A stretch of 64,000 bases of DNA from an uncultured Bacteroidales bacterium (GTDB lineage: Bacteria > Bacteroidota > Bacteroidia > Bacteroidales > G3-4614), in assembly GCA_949297125.1 (NCBI GenBank), contig CASFRS010000004.1, positions 1-64,000 of the forward strand. The letters are read 5' to 3'. Positions within the stretch are counted from its first letter, which is position 1. Each line of letters starts with the position of its first letter. Position numbers and translations under genes: made by a program. This document shows, piece by piece, positions 1-9,669 of this stretch. The notes under the pieces were generated by a model that did no database searches, was not told the DNA's origin, and was given only the letters and a program-made list of their open reading frames with translations.

Positions 1-125
1 AAATCCAATGCGCATACCGCATCCTCACCTACAAAGAGTCGCTTATGTTATGGCAGACTTCTATCATGGGCTTTGGCAAACAAGGTTACTTCGACTGGAT
101 AATCCCTGCAATAAATACACTTTGA
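1..125 (+). CDS. C-terminal end of an unidentified gene
   Basis: An open frame enters from the left edge and stops at 123-125, giving about 40 residues that end in aromatic and glycine-rich sequence (GFGKQGYFDWIIP). There is no second open frame of similar quality, and the stretch 126-267 has no convincing coding frame. The piece converges on the broken res gene that follows. No family is recognised, and the fragment may itself be part of the decayed restriction locus. Confidence 0.3.
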   Translation, partial: IQCAYRILTYKESLMLWQTSIMGFGKQGYFDWIIPAINTL

Positions 126-267
126 GAATCCGGCAAACACTGAAATGACATCTGGCAAAGTTAGTTGCTACATCTGCTCTATATATCCCAATTACCGAAA
201 TTAGAAGTCCATTACAGTACTTTGCTCAAACTGGCAGCAGCGTATTAGGAACAGATGAAAAGTCAGA

Positions 268-1062
268 TTAAATCTGTTTAACTAAGTCGTGATCATAAGC
301 CTTAACGGGGTTTAGACTATATATTAGATTATATTTATTGCGATGTGTTGCCGAATGATGCAGCGTGCAAAGAGGATTGAGATTGGCAATTGCCGCAATT
401 CGCTTTTCCGACTCCATATTTTGTGGTTCATCAACGATGACAATAGGATTGACTGATCGAATGAACCGAATAGGCTCCTGCCCGTTGAGTTTATTGTTTG
501 GTTTGTTGATTACATTCTCATCCTTGGCGAAAGAGTCGACATTGATAACTAACACCTCAATATTATTCCTTGTAGCGAAACCTCATAACTGGGATATTTT
601 ATTCCGATCATAGACATAATAACGAATCGGGACATTGTCATAAAGCGTTTGAATGTGGTTGTGCGTAATCTGCAGATTCTTTAACACACCTTCACGAATC
701 GGCACGGACGGTACTACAATTACAAATTTCCGGAATCCATACAATCTATTCAATTCATAGATTGTATGCAGAGACATAGGTTTTACCTGTTCCTGTCTCC
801 ATTACTATGGAGAAATGTATCCCACTCAGTTTCTCGGAAGCAGGAATATCATTCCGCTCCTGAATTTTTTGCAGATTGGTTAATATTTGAGATTCATCCA
901 AAACCAATCTATTGCCAACACCAGCTATTAAATTGAGCACGCCGTCTTCATTCAGATTATACTGATAATCTGAATCACAGAGCGATTGTCCTTCAAATAA
1001 ATCGACAACTGCTCGTATGGCATCCTGCTGATAGCCTAAATTGGATTCAAAGGTTAGTTTCG
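268..1062 (-). pseudogene. res: type III restriction enzyme Res subunit, broken
   Basis: Three successive leftward pieces in different frames read as the start of a type III Res helicase-nuclease. The first (about 1062-755) begins KLTFESNLGYQQDAIRAVV and carries the Walker A segment METGTGKT. The second (777-583) continues with IVVPSVPIREGVLKNL. The third (555-268) has the type III form of motif II, VDEPQNMES, and motif III, HHSATHRNKYN, before a stop. The helicase C-terminal lobe and the nuclease domain are missing, so no active enzyme can be made. The reading begins directly after the stop of the TOPRIM-like gene at 1066, as if res had been the last gene of a mod-AAA-TOPRIM-res operon. No convincing ATG start remains. 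Confidence 0.8.
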
Positions 1063-1065
1063 TTA

Positions 1066-1731
1066 TTACATATAATTTAATGTCCGATACGTATTACGGA
1101 CCTCCTCTTGAAATCTCTGATATGAATTTAGTAACGATAGTCTATCTAAACCTATTTTATCACCTATAATTGCATATAAATCGGAGATTGTTAAACGCTG
1201 ACGCCGTTTAGGAAGATCAGATTGTGCAATTCTAATAGCCTCTTCAATTACTGCCTTAGGATCAGCTATTGATTCAGGATCCTTATTAATCCTTAAATCA
1301 TTATCTGATTTTGTCGTTCCGATTTCAGACTTCAATAAATCTTTATCTGCCAACATCCATGCTTCCATCATTCGCACGGGTATTACAGGTGTTAATATTT
1401 TACAATAATCATCACCTTGTTTATCCAATTCCTCTTGCGCAGGATCGATATTGTACCTTCTCCTTCCATCATACGTTTCCCTGTCTGCATCTGCATGAAT
1501 TGCCAATACCATCATACCAAAATCTTTGACTCCGTTATACGAGGCCTGCTTTACGTATTCAACAAATGACCGCCCGGTTTTTTTAGTATTAAGTCTGCGT
1601 ATATCAATGTCTATATCCGGCCTACACTCTCTCAATGCAACTTCCTGAAATGTACGGCGTACTATGCTCTCAAAGAACTGAATATCCGTAGTTCCCTCAG
1701 TAGCCAGTCCAATAAAAATCTGTACAACCAT
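1066..1731 (-). CDS. TOPRIM-like DUF4276-type protein, partner of AAA ATPase
   Basis: A 221-residue protein. It opens with FIGLATEGTTDIQFFE, where the acidic residues of EGxTD match the first TOPRIM-type metal site, and it has a later acidic cluster, LAIHADADRET, matching the DxD element. This pattern is typical of DUF4276 and OLD-like nucleases that sit next to AAA ATPases. The ATG at 1731 is preferred over an upstream frame extension because AAGGAG and a GAGG lie just before it, and it sits 4 bases after the ATPase stop. The inferred job is a metal-dependent nuclease effector controlled by the ATPase. It could be an inactive sensor if the metal residues do not align. Confidence 0.65.
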   Translation of the reverse strand: MVVQIFIGLATEGTTDIQFFESIVRRTFQEVALRECRPDIDIDIRRLNTKKTGRSFVEYVKQASYNGVKDFGMMVLAIHADADRETYDGRRRYNIDPAQEELDKQGDDYCKILTPVIPVRMMEAWMLADKDLLKSEIGTTKSDNDLRINKDPESIADPKAVIEEAIRIAQSDLPKRRQRLTISDLYAIIGDKIGLDRLSLLNSYQRFQEEVRNTYRTLNYM

Positions 1732-1735
1732 AACC

Positions 1736-3136
1736 TCAGCACTCCTTCTTAATAGATTCATTGTCATTAGACTGCATAAATTCATTCATCATTTGCAAAG
1801 TCGATTTTGACTCCTGTTCAGAGAATATAATTTTTGTTTGCAATGGATTGTTTTTGGGAACAGGCGTTATTTTGGTTGCTAATAATTTCTTTTTTTCTTC
1901 ATTTACAGAGCATATTCTAACAACCACCCGTGCAAAGTCAATGGAGACAAACGGCGATGAAAGCCATTGGTAGATTGCAGAAACAAAAACAGTAGAATGG
2001 GTATTAACAATTACTTGGCGTAGTGGCATATCGGTATTACTGAAATCCGTAGATAAGTCTTTTAGAAGATCTGCCATCATCTTAATTCTAAAAGGATGTA
2101 TTCCATTTTCGGGCTCTTCGAAACATAATAATCCTTGGTGTTTGTTGTCTATATATAAGATGCATAATGTCAGAATGCGGAGCGTCCCTTCTGATAATAC
2201 ACGGGAAGAGTACTCTTTGCTGTCTACATCATGCAAGATAACTACATATTGTTTATTTTCGACATCGTCAAATACATCCACATCAATAAAACTTGGTAGA
2301 AATGAATGTAATCTACGAGATATCTCTTTCATGTTATAGCTATCCTCTTGCTTGATGCGAAACAATGCTGCGGCAAGATTTTCTCCAGTAGCACTAATTA
2401 TATCTTCTCCGCTTGTTTTACTTGTTGGAAGCCGAAGGCTCTCAGGATTTAATCGTAAAAAACGCCAGCTTTTCATCTCTTCTTTTGCAGCAAGAATGTG
2501 TTTGAAATCCACAGAATCAACACTGCTTAGAACTGTTCTAGTGGTATTATTCAATGGATATATCCGTTTTTTTCCTTGCGATCCATCCTGAGGAACTATG
2601 ATAGAATCAATACCATTATATCTTTCTGTATATATATATGGTATCTGACGTTTGCCTGTGACTACTTTGGGACGCCATATTTCAGCATATTTTGACGGGA
2701 TAATCTTAATCCATTTATCTTTGTTATGTTTTATAGTATCTAAATATTCATGTATGACTTCAATATCCTCCATCCCAACACTATTGGTGAAGCGGCGTAG
2801 TATTAATTCATAACGAAGCCTAGTATAACGCAATTTAGCTGTTGCCCCCCATGTGTCAGTCACAGTTGGATTGACCAACATTTCAACTACAAAGGACATT
2901 TCCTTTGCAACAGAATGATCATCATACTGGGTAAAAAGTTCCAACAGATCACCGCGCTGTTTTCTAAATGCACGTTGAATCTTATCTGTATCAGCCAATG
3001 CTGCTAATAAATGGAAAGCATCAAAGAGATTGCTTTTCCCTGCTGCATTTGAGCCAGCAATCACTGTGAACGGGGTAAAATCCATTTCGAAATTTTGAAA
3101 TGATTTAAACCCGTCTATCTTAATATAGGTAATCAT
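1736..3136 (-). CDS. AAA ATPase, OLD/ABC-like (AAA_21 type)
   Basis: A 466-residue ATPase of the SMC/ABC-like AAA class. Visible motifs are the N-terminal strand YIKIDGFKSFQNF, Walker A GSNAAGKSN at about residue 30, a signature LSEGTLRIL at about 317, Walker B LLCFEEPENGIHP at about 337, and the switch histidine in VIVNTHST at about 380. Proteins of this build pair with TOPRIM-like nucleases in several anti-phage systems (PARIS, Gabija and OLD-like pairs). The gene is followed after 4 bases by the DUF4276-type gene, so they are co-translated. It starts 12 bases after a type III Mod remnant. A two-gene abortive-infection module is the most likely role, by inference. Confidence 0.75.
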   Translation of the reverse strand: MITYIKIDGFKSFQNFEMDFTPFTVIAGSNAAGKSNLFDAFHLLAALADTDKIQRAFRKQRGDLLELFTQYDDHSVAKEMSFVVEMLVNPTVTDTWGATAKLRYTRLRYELILRRFTNSVGMEDIEVIHEYLDTIKHNKDKWIKIIPSKYAEIWRPKVVTGKRQIPYIYTERYNGIDSIIVPQDGSQGKKRIYPLNNTTRTVLSSVDSVDFKHILAAKEEMKSWRFLRLNPESLRLPTSKTSGEDIISATGENLAAALFRIKQEDSYNMKEISRRLHSFLPSFIDVDVFDDVENKQYVVILHDVDSKEYSSRVLSEGTLRILTLCILYIDNKHQGLLCFEEPENGIHPFRIKMMADLLKDLSTDFSNTDMPLRQVIVNTHSTVFVSAIYQWLSSPFVSIDFARVVVRICSVNEEKKKLLATKITPVPKNNPLQTKIIFSEQESKSTLQMMNEFMQSNDNESIKKEC

Positions 3137-3147
3137 AACTCCTTTAA

Positions 3148-3609
3148 TTATATCGTCTTAAATTCTATCCCACCATCTCGCATTTGCAGGACGGTATTGG
3201 TTTTCAACTGATCGTTGCCCTCGAACAAATTGTCAAGTGCAATGACTTTTGGGGGATGTGCCGCCAAATCCGCATCAACCGTTTCCTGAGTTGCTGATTC
3301 CAGTATCAGAATCAACTCGCCGTCATTCACCGTATAATATCCAGCCTTGTGTACGATACGACTGTTCAGATCCTTGCCGTTTTTCAACAGCAGTTCATAA
3401 ACCATATTTTTAACTATCCCATTTTTTCCCACTGTGTAACATGTGGAAAAATTACCCCCAGTTTCATTCTTTAATCTATTGAGGGCCGCAAGTTTCTTAA
3501 CTATTGCTATTACCCAACCTGCAATAGTTTTACCTTCAAGGTCTACAGAAGCAAAAAGCTTAGTCATATCTATACATAGATCTTTCAATTGGTCATTATT
3601 GCCCACCAT
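3148..3609 (-). pseudogene. mod: C-terminal remnant of type III methyltransferase Mod
   Basis: This 153-residue frame begins at an ATG but lacks every catalytic motif of a DNA methyltransferase. Its last half (YELLLKNG, then AGYYTVNDGELILILE, and finally LDNLFEGNDQLKTNTVLQM with GIEFKTI) has the layout I know from C-termini of type III Mod proteins, the part that contacts Res. The N-terminal 60 residues do not resemble Mod. With the broken res gene at 268-1062 it frames the AAA/TOPRIM pair, so an ancestral mod-AAA-TOPRIM-res order is likely. The family call rests on memory of the motif; the alternative is a different small protein that shares this tail. Confidence 0.55.
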
Positions 3610-3680
3610 TATACTTAAAATATATTTTTACCAAGATACAGCATTAAAATTAAGTACACTCTCAGTATAAATAAGCGCTA

Positions 3681-4064
3681 TCAAATCACGCTAATTAATG
3701 CAATAAAATCCTCTTTTGAAGAAATCTTCTCTTTGAGTTTGACGAGTCCATAAATCATTAAGATTCTTACATATCGATATGGTGTAGTACAATTAGGATA
3801 TATCCCTTTTATAACAGTGGCAATCTTACCATCAGGATCAATTCCACCAGTACTATAATTTGAACCATTATTATTATAAATATCCGGCTGCACCTTACTT
3901 GTAAGGATAGACTCAATATTTATTTCATCACGACAATATTTTAAGGCATAGGCCATCCCAAATTTTGCAGCATCCTGATTATCATCGAAGAAATACTTTT
4001 CTGCAAAATCATTAGCGATTTCTGTGGCTATAGAAGAAAGCCTAAATTGTACTAAATCTTCCAT
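3681..4064 (-). CDS. 127-residue protein downstream of DndD-like ATPase
   Basis: A small protein of unknown function. The start MEDLVQFRLSSIATEIANDF and the following helix (AKFGMAYALKY) recall the size and position of DndE-type small partners that follow DndD, but I see no diagnostic DndE motif. The middle holds a Gly/Asn-rich loop (NNNGSNYSTGGIDPDGKIATV) and the C-terminal third is helical. It begins 2 bases after the stop of the ATPase gene, so it is the last gene of the methyltransferase-helicase-ATPase operon. A DNA-binding or adaptor role is only inference. Confidence 0.55.
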   Translation of the reverse strand: MEDLVQFRLSSIATEIANDFAEKYFFDDNQDAAKFGMAYALKYCRDEINIESILTSKVQPDIYNNNGSNYSTGGIDPDGKIATVIKGIYPNCTTPYRYVRILMIYGLVKLKEKISSKEDFIALISVI

Positions 4065-4066
4065 GG

Positions 4067-6043
4067 TTATTCTATTTCTGTTTCAAATTCAGATCTTTGC
4101 TTAAGATAGATATCTTTCAAGTATTTTTCTGACAACAGATCTTTGGCATCACTCTGACTAACCTCAGTCGGATATGCAAGCACGATAATCTGTTCTCCAA
4201 GGACAGGTAGCGATCTCAATGTATTATTTCTATGCCTAGGATCAATTCTCTGGAATGTGGAATCCATAACAATAGGTCCTGAGATGGGGGCATTCTTATG
4301 CAATGCTCCTACAAGGGAAAGGGCTACAACCTGCTCATATCCAGCCGAACGATTGGGAACAATCCGACCATTGCTTGTCACAATTTCGAGCCCATAGTTA
4401 TCATTTATTTTTAACCCTTTATAGGCTGGCATGTGAGATATCTCTGTAAATATATCTTCAGCATCAGCCTGCACTCGATCTTTCAAATCCGCTCTAAACT
4501 TCGATACGGCCTTTTCAAATATTTCTTGAACAGCCTTGCAAAACGCAAGATCTTCAGAAGCCTTTTTGCCATCAGCATTTGATTGTTTTAAAATCTTAGC
4601 ATTTAATTTTTCAATCGAAGCCTGATTTTCTGAAATTGCCTCATCCTGCTTAGTTATACCCTCCTCCAATAAGGTCAATTCTTGGAGTTTTTTCTTATAC
4701 ATTGGTTGTAGTCCCAAAATTTCTGTATCTGTAGATGAGTTATGGAACCCCGCTTTTTTCTTCTTAATCTCAGCTAAATCAACCTCATCCAAACTTATCG
4801 CAGACTGTTTAGAATAAATATTATTTAATAAATTTATGAGGGACTCTTTATCAACATTCCTTTTAAAGCCATTAAATCTATCTATAATTTGCCTAGCATA
4901 CATTATTTCCTCCGAATTCTTTGATTCGTCCGACTTCTTTAAAATTGCTAATTTTTCACGCAAACTAGATATATCTTCAATGGTTAGATTATTATTACAT
5001 ACCGGACACGAAGAGACTTCTCCTTTAACAATTTTATCTAATATTGCAACTATGACCTCTTTTGTCTTAATATCCCCAATGCGGGATAACAAAGAATTTA
5101 ATTCTTCATTTTTCGTGTCAATAATCTCTTGGATAACCTTATCAAAAATAACACTCCAAGCAAATTTCATTTTTGCCTTAAGGTCATTTACGTCATTCTC
5201 CAAAAGAAGACGATTTGTCTCAATCTGAGATTTTTTTTCTCTTTCTTGGGCAAGTAATTCTGCGTACCTCTGATTTGCAGCAAAAGCATCCTCGATCTCA
5301 GAGATTTCATTTTGAAGTTTCATCCTTTGTTCTTTCATCTCTTTTATAGATTTCTTAAGTTCCTCATCATGCAATAAGAACCCAGACAACACAGATGAAT
5401 CATTTTTTGTTCTTTCGTTTGCGGCTGAAACCTTAGTGTATATCTGTTGGTATATCGTAGTTATACTCAGAAGATTTTTATTTGCCCCTTCAAGAATGGG
5501 AAGACCCAAAATATTTTCGATAGAAGTCTTGATAACATCACTACTTGATGATGAATCTTCAAGAAGATTCTCATACTGTCTTAATAATTCGCCGTCGAAC
5601 AAATAAAAACGAGATATTTTTTCTGGCAAAACTGTGTTAAGAAAGTGTTCAGCTTCATCTTGGCTCATCATAGACCCAAAATGTTTTAGATATAACTTAT
5701 GCTCATAATCCGAATCATTTTTCCCAGAAGTGCCAGGCAGTCTTTTAAGCATACGGGTAAGTTCATAATCTTCATTATCATATGTCATAAAAAGCTTAAC
5801 ACTCATATTCTTCTGAGCCTCTACTGCATCAATATTTACGAATTTTGCCAATTGGCACTCCTCGTAATTTCTATTGTATACAATTCCCCATAAGGCAAAA
5901 CGAATACAATTAAGTAGCGACGTCTTTCCCACGCCATTCTCGCCCCAGACAAATGTAACACCATCACCGGCAGGGAACTCCAAAATCTGGTTATTTTGGT
6001 ATGGGCCAAAGTTGTCGATGATAAGTTTATTAATTCGTAACAT
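4067..6043 (-). CDS. DndD-like SMC/Rad50-family ATPase
   Basis: A 658-residue ATPase with globular ends and a long coiled coil. Walker A is WGENGVGKTSLLN near residue 35. Coiled-coil arms flank a CPVCNNN motif near residue 350, similar to a zinc hook. A signature-like stretch, SAGYEQVVALSLVGAL, follows at about 570, and the Walker B region reads PIVMDSTFQRIDPRHR, close to the DndD form. DndD acts with DndB, C and E in DNA phosphorothioation, but none of those enzymes is present here. The start codon overlaps the stop of the 63-residue gene by one base (TAATG), so translation is coupled. In this operon it probably senses or loops DNA and drives the helicase/nuclease partner. Confidence 0.75.
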   Translation of the reverse strand: MLRINKLIIDNFGPYQNNQILEFPAGDGVTFVWGENGVGKTSLLNCIRFALWGIVYNRNYEECQLAKFVNIDAVEAQKNMSVKLFMTYDNEDYELTRMLKRLPGTSGKNDSDYEHKLYLKHFGSMMSQDEAEHFLNTVLPEKISRFYLFDGELLRQYENLLEDSSSSSDVIKTSIENILGLPILEGANKNLLSITTIYQQIYTKVSAANERTKNDSSVLSGFLLHDEELKKSIKEMKEQRMKLQNEISEIEDAFAANQRYAELLAQEREKKSQIETNRLLLENDVNDLKAKMKFAWSVIFDKVIQEIIDTKNEELNSLLSRIGDIKTKEVIVAILDKIVKGEVSSCPVCNNNLTIEDISSLREKLAILKKSDESKNSEEIMYARQIIDRFNGFKRNVDKESLINLLNNIYSKQSAISLDEVDLAEIKKKKAGFHNSSTDTEILGLQPMYKKKLQELTLLEEGITKQDEAISENQASIEKLNAKILKQSNADGKKASEDLAFCKAVQEIFEKAVSKFRADLKDRVQADAEDIFTEISHMPAYKGLKINDNYGLEIVTSNGRIVPNRSAGYEQVVALSLVGALHKNAPISGPIVMDSTFQRIDPRHRNNTLRSLPVLGEQIIVLAYPTEVSQSDAKDLLSEKYLKDIYLKQRSEFETEIE

Positions 6044-6234
6044 TATGACTTTGATTTAATGGTATTATCTATAACTATTCGAATAGCATTTTGTGATTTA
6101 GAACTATCATCCATATTCTCAATCTGAGCATTAAGAACCGCCTCAATAAATTGAGCGGGAATATCGGGATGTTTACTCGACCGGATTTCTTCTAAGATAT
6201 CTCTGATCTTATTTAATTCGTTACTCATTTTCAT
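6043..6234 (-). CDS. 63-residue helical protein between helicase and ATPase
   Basis: A short acidic-to-basic helical protein (ELNKIRDILEEIRSS, later SQNAIRIVIDNTIKSKS). It overlaps the end of the helicase gene by 14 bases and the start of the ATPase gene by one base, so it is translated as part of a chain. Two ATGs are possible, at 6234 and 6228. No family is recognised. The strict overlaps on both sides argue that it is real and makes a small subunit of the complex. Confidence 0.6.
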   Translation of the reverse strand: MKMSNELNKIRDILEEIRSSKHPDIPAQFIEAVLNAQIENMDDSSKSQNAIRIVIDNTIKSKS

Positions 6235-8344
6235 GGCCGATATTATTAGTTAATAATGTGTCATCTATGTTATGTTTTAATGCAATAATTCTTAACTGAG
6301 TAATACAAGACGGATCTTTTGACCACATTCCAAATTGTATACATCTAGCCAACTCTGTCGCAACCATATCATTCCGTCTAATTTCATCGACTTTGTCTGA
6401 AAAGTCTGGGACAACAACAGCATCATACAACCAAGAATAATACTTACCTGCATATTTCCGCAAAATTCGACCTCTTCGCTGAATGTACTCTCTCGGATTC
6501 TGTGACGAGGCCAAGATTATAGCATGTGAAGTAGCGGGAATATCAACTCCTTCATCCAAACATTTTATAGAAACAATAACTCCACCACAGTCATTAAAAT
6601 AGTTCAATGTTGCACTTTTATCCCCTGGCATATCTGCATAGTATTCGTATGCATCTACATTTGGGTTTGTTGATATTTCTTTTAATACATCATGTAATTG
6701 ATCCTTGTCTTCACAATATATAATCCATCTCTGTCCACTACTATATTCTTCATCAAGTATTTGCTTTGCTAATGCAACTTTTCCTCTGGCTTTCTTGATA
6801 ATACGACATCTTTTTAATAAAAGAGATTGCATATATTGATCATTGGAAAAAGAATATGATGCATCATGGGCACACCTCGCATATCGTATACCTATTTCCT
6901 CTGTAAGTTCACTCCATACTTGTTGCTCAAATGAGGTCAATTGCACGACCTTAGGCCGATAATAATATGGGGTTAACACCTGATCGTCAATGGCATTTTT
7001 TAAAGTATATGGAGGTTCTATTATTCCCCCAAAGTACTCTATAATGGCTTGAGTTCCTTCAGGATCACCATATCTACGCGGAGTCGCAGAAAGCCCCAAA
7101 CGGTAACCGGCATCTATTACGAAAAAATTTCGCCTATTCAAGCTGCCCATTCTATGAACCTCATCAGCGACAACAAATAAATGTCCTCCATGTTTTATTC
7201 GTTGTATAAATCTGGGCATAACAGCCGTATCCATTGTTGATATGACAACCGTATTGTTTTTATCACTTTTTTGCGTAGCTGCCTCTAACACACCTTCTTT
7301 ATTCCATCTATTATGACTATCTCCACATAAAATAATTCGGAGATTTACATCTGACAAAGTAAGTCTTATTTCTTTATCCCACTGCGATAATAAATCAGTT
7401 GATGGGACTAAAACAATGATACTCTTATGTTCTTCTAACGCTTTCCTTATTGCACAAATTGCAGTATATGTCTTACCACTACCCGTAGCATGTTCAAAAA
7501 TTCCACGATGCTCTTGCTTTACCCATTTTTCTAAAGCATCAATTTGATGCTTTCTTGGCAACCTTTCAAATGATTTATCAGCAGCCCAATACCGCGCCAA
7601 ATCAACCTTAACCTTAATCTCCTCGACTAATGTTTCCCAATGTACTTTGGCAATTTTGTCTTTAAACCGAATCTTAATATCCTCAGGCAATGGAGTTATC
7701 TCAATCATTGGAGCTTTATTATTCCAAAGCATTTCAAAATAATCTTGAGTATCTCCGACTCTTTCTCTATCATTACTTTCTTGCCAATTAGTAAACACAT
7801 CTATGGATTCAAAATTTCCATCATCTGAAAGTCCTTTATATGTTTCATTTAATGAACCTCTAAACATTATAGCATTATCACCTTGATAGAATATGCCGGC
7901 TTTATCATGGAAAAGCCTTTTAATATCCCCCTCACCTTCTCCATACGCAATTTTTATTTCAATTACATTCGTAGCAATGAGGCATGCAAGCACTTGACTT
8001 GGTTTTTCCAACTCGCTACTAGCAAAAAGAGAGTCTATTTCCTCTACTAACGCACGATGCAAAATTTCATCTTTTTTTGCGAACTCTCCTGTTTTAATCG
8101 CTTTAATATCTTCGTCAGATAAGCATGGAGAACAAATAATTCGCATTTTTCCTCCATTATGGACGAAATCCTTAAGAGCATTCCATGCAATTATATAAAT
8201 TGTACTACCAAAATAACCTGATAGACGATCATATGAGGTTGCTGCAGACATACAGGGGATGTAAAACTCCTCTGCAATATTATCATTTACCTTGTTATAT
8301 GTCCTTTTTAAAACAAGGTCCTCATATTTGATCCTTTTGTTCAT
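6221..8344 (-). CDS. PLD-like nuclease fused to DEAH helicase
   Basis: A 707-residue protein with two parts. The N-terminal part (about 1-210) is phospholipase-D-like: DRLSGYFGSTIYI is followed by an HxK element in LFHDKAGIFYQGD and by GSLNET. The C-terminal part is a superfamily 2 helicase: Walker A ATGSGKTYTA at about 285, DEVH box in VVADEVHRMGS at about 395, SATPRR at about 425, and motif VI QRRGRILRK at about 620. PLD-helicases of this build act as restriction effectors, and DISARM uses a separate PLD nuclease. The start overlaps the methyltransferase stop as ATGA. It is probably the DNA-cleaving motor of the operon, restrained by the methyltransferase mark. Confidence 0.8.
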   Translation of the reverse strand: MNKRIKYEDLVLKRTYNKVNDNIAEEFYIPCMSAATSYDRLSGYFGSTIYIIAWNALKDFVHNGGKMRIICSPCLSDEDIKAIKTGEFAKKDEILHRALVEEIDSLFASSELEKPSQVLACLIATNVIEIKIAYGEGEGDIKRLFHDKAGIFYQGDNAIMFRGSLNETYKGLSDDGNFESIDVFTNWQESNDRERVGDTQDYFEMLWNNKAPMIEITPLPEDIKIRFKDKIAKVHWETLVEEIKVKVDLARYWAADKSFERLPRKHQIDALEKWVKQEHRGIFEHATGSGKTYTAICAIRKALEEHKSIIVLVPSTDLLSQWDKEIRLTLSDVNLRIILCGDSHNRWNKEGVLEAATQKSDKNNTVVISTMDTAVMPRFIQRIKHGGHLFVVADEVHRMGSLNRRNFFVIDAGYRLGLSATPRRYGDPEGTQAIIEYFGGIIEPPYTLKNAIDDQVLTPYYYRPKVVQLTSFEQQVWSELTEEIGIRYARCAHDASYSFSNDQYMQSLLLKRCRIIKKARGKVALAKQILDEEYSSGQRWIIYCEDKDQLHDVLKEISTNPNVDAYEYYADMPGDKSATLNYFNDCGGVIVSIKCLDEGVDIPATSHAIILASSQNPREYIQRRGRILRKYAGKYYSWLYDAVVVPDFSDKVDEIRRNDMVATELARCIQFGMWSKDPSCITQLRIIALKHNIDDTLLTNNIGHENE

Positions 8345-9669
8345 TCTCCAATTAATCTTGCTTTAATAGCCTTAGATAAATACTCTGCCCGTGCAGCATA
8401 CAACACCTCTCCATTTGTTTTAACTCCCCTAGCAACTTTCTCTTGCATAGCACGTAGGATTAAATCATCTTTACACTGGACATTAGCATTATAAGAGAAG
8501 TTTTTATGCTTTTCCGCATCATACAAGACAAACACGTCATAATCTTCAACATACGAGACTAACAGAGCATATGCAGAAGAATCAAAATTACCTCTTTGTC
8601 CTTTTTCTTGATTGGGAACATTCAAATTAAACTTATACTCATGAATACTCCTTCCTCCAGGTGGGTTCGTTGCAGGAAATGCATAAATAAGCAATTCAAT
8701 TGGGATTGGGCTCGAAAGCTTAAGTTTTAAGGGCCTTTCGTTAAGGGCACTATGTTCCACAACTGCAATTCCAAGAGATTGAATAAACTTCCGCTGAATG
8801 GACTCCCTTTGTTTGGATATTTTGCTTACCATAGCCAATTCCTCCGATAAGATATCTAATGAATGACTCGAATATTCAACATACTCCTTGCTGATGTCAT
8901 ATCCGGCAAAACGTCGTCCAAGCCTCAAACACTCATACCCAGTAGTCCCGGATCCAAGCCATGGATCAACAACCAAATCTCCTTCTTTCGTACATGCTTT
9001 AATATATTTAGCAGGAAGGTATCCTGGTTGCACAGCCTGATGTTCTAATTGTTTAGACGACACACTTCCCTTTATAACATTAAGAGGAAGTGCTCCTTTG
9101 GGATTTGGTTTTATATGTTTGGCTTTCCTCACATAAGAAAGTCCATTCGCACGAGGTTTAAACTCATTATGAGCATACGCCTTTAATGTCTCAGCATCAT
9201 ATTCTCTCCGAATATCATCTATATTTATTTTCCATTGTGGACTAACAGAAAACCATAGATTCTGTTCATAGGCATCTTGACAAGCGACACGAAGTCCTGT
9301 AGGGACAGGATTATCTTTAATCCATATTTCAATGTCCACACAATAGAGATGCCATCTTTCCTCTAATTCAATCGCTAATTTTTCGACAATCAGAGATCGA
9401 GTACTATTTATTCCTTTGCGAGGTTTTTCTCTATTAGCCTTAACATTAATAACCAAAAAGCCATCGTCACGAAGCTTTGCACATGCGGCATCGATAAAAG
9501 GCGATATTTTATCTATATACTCCGCAGAAGACCAATTACCATAATTACGATCAGCATTGGGGTATGGAGGAGACCCATAAACCAATTTGATAGATTTATC
9601 AGGAAGAGACAAAATTCCTTTTGCCCCATCAACACATTCAACAATATAATCTTTGTTATTCCTTTTCAT
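8341..9669 (-). CDS. SPPY-type DNA methyltransferase with C-terminal extension
   Basis: A 442-residue adenine/cytosine-N4-type methyltransferase of the beta order. Motif IV is VYGSPPYPNADRNY near residue 35, and the AdoMet motif I is DPWLGSGTTGYECL near 245. SPPY at motif IV is usual for N4-cytosine enzymes. About 150 residues follow motif I, with a conserved-looking block (IHEYKFNLNVPNQEKGQRGNF, then YDVFVLYDAEKHKNF) that resembles domains fused to or next to type II restriction enzymes. I use the ATG at 9669; a TTG at 9684 is an alternative, and both lie inside the preceding gene. Two different methyltransferases in one operon suggest an asymmetric recognition site. Confidence 0.8.
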   Translation of the reverse strand: MKRNNKDYIVECVDGAKGILSLPDKSIKLVYGSPPYPNADRNYGNWSSAEYIDKISPFIDAACAKLRDDGFLVINVKANREKPRKGINSTRSLIVEKLAIELEERWHLYCVDIEIWIKDNPVPTGLRVACQDAYEQNLWFSVSPQWKINIDDIRREYDAETLKAYAHNEFKPRANGLSYVRKAKHIKPNPKGALPLNVIKGSVSSKQLEHQAVQPGYLPAKYIKACTKEGDLVVDPWLGSGTTGYECLRLGRRFAGYDISKEYVEYSSHSLDILSEELAMVSKISKQRESIQRKFIQSLGIAVVEHSALNERPLKLKLSSPIPIELLIYAFPATNPPGGRSIHEYKFNLNVPNQEKGQRGNFDSSAYALLVSYVEDYDVFVLYDAEKHKNFSYNANVQCKDDLILRAMQEKVARGVKTNGEVLYAARAEYLSKAIKARLIGE

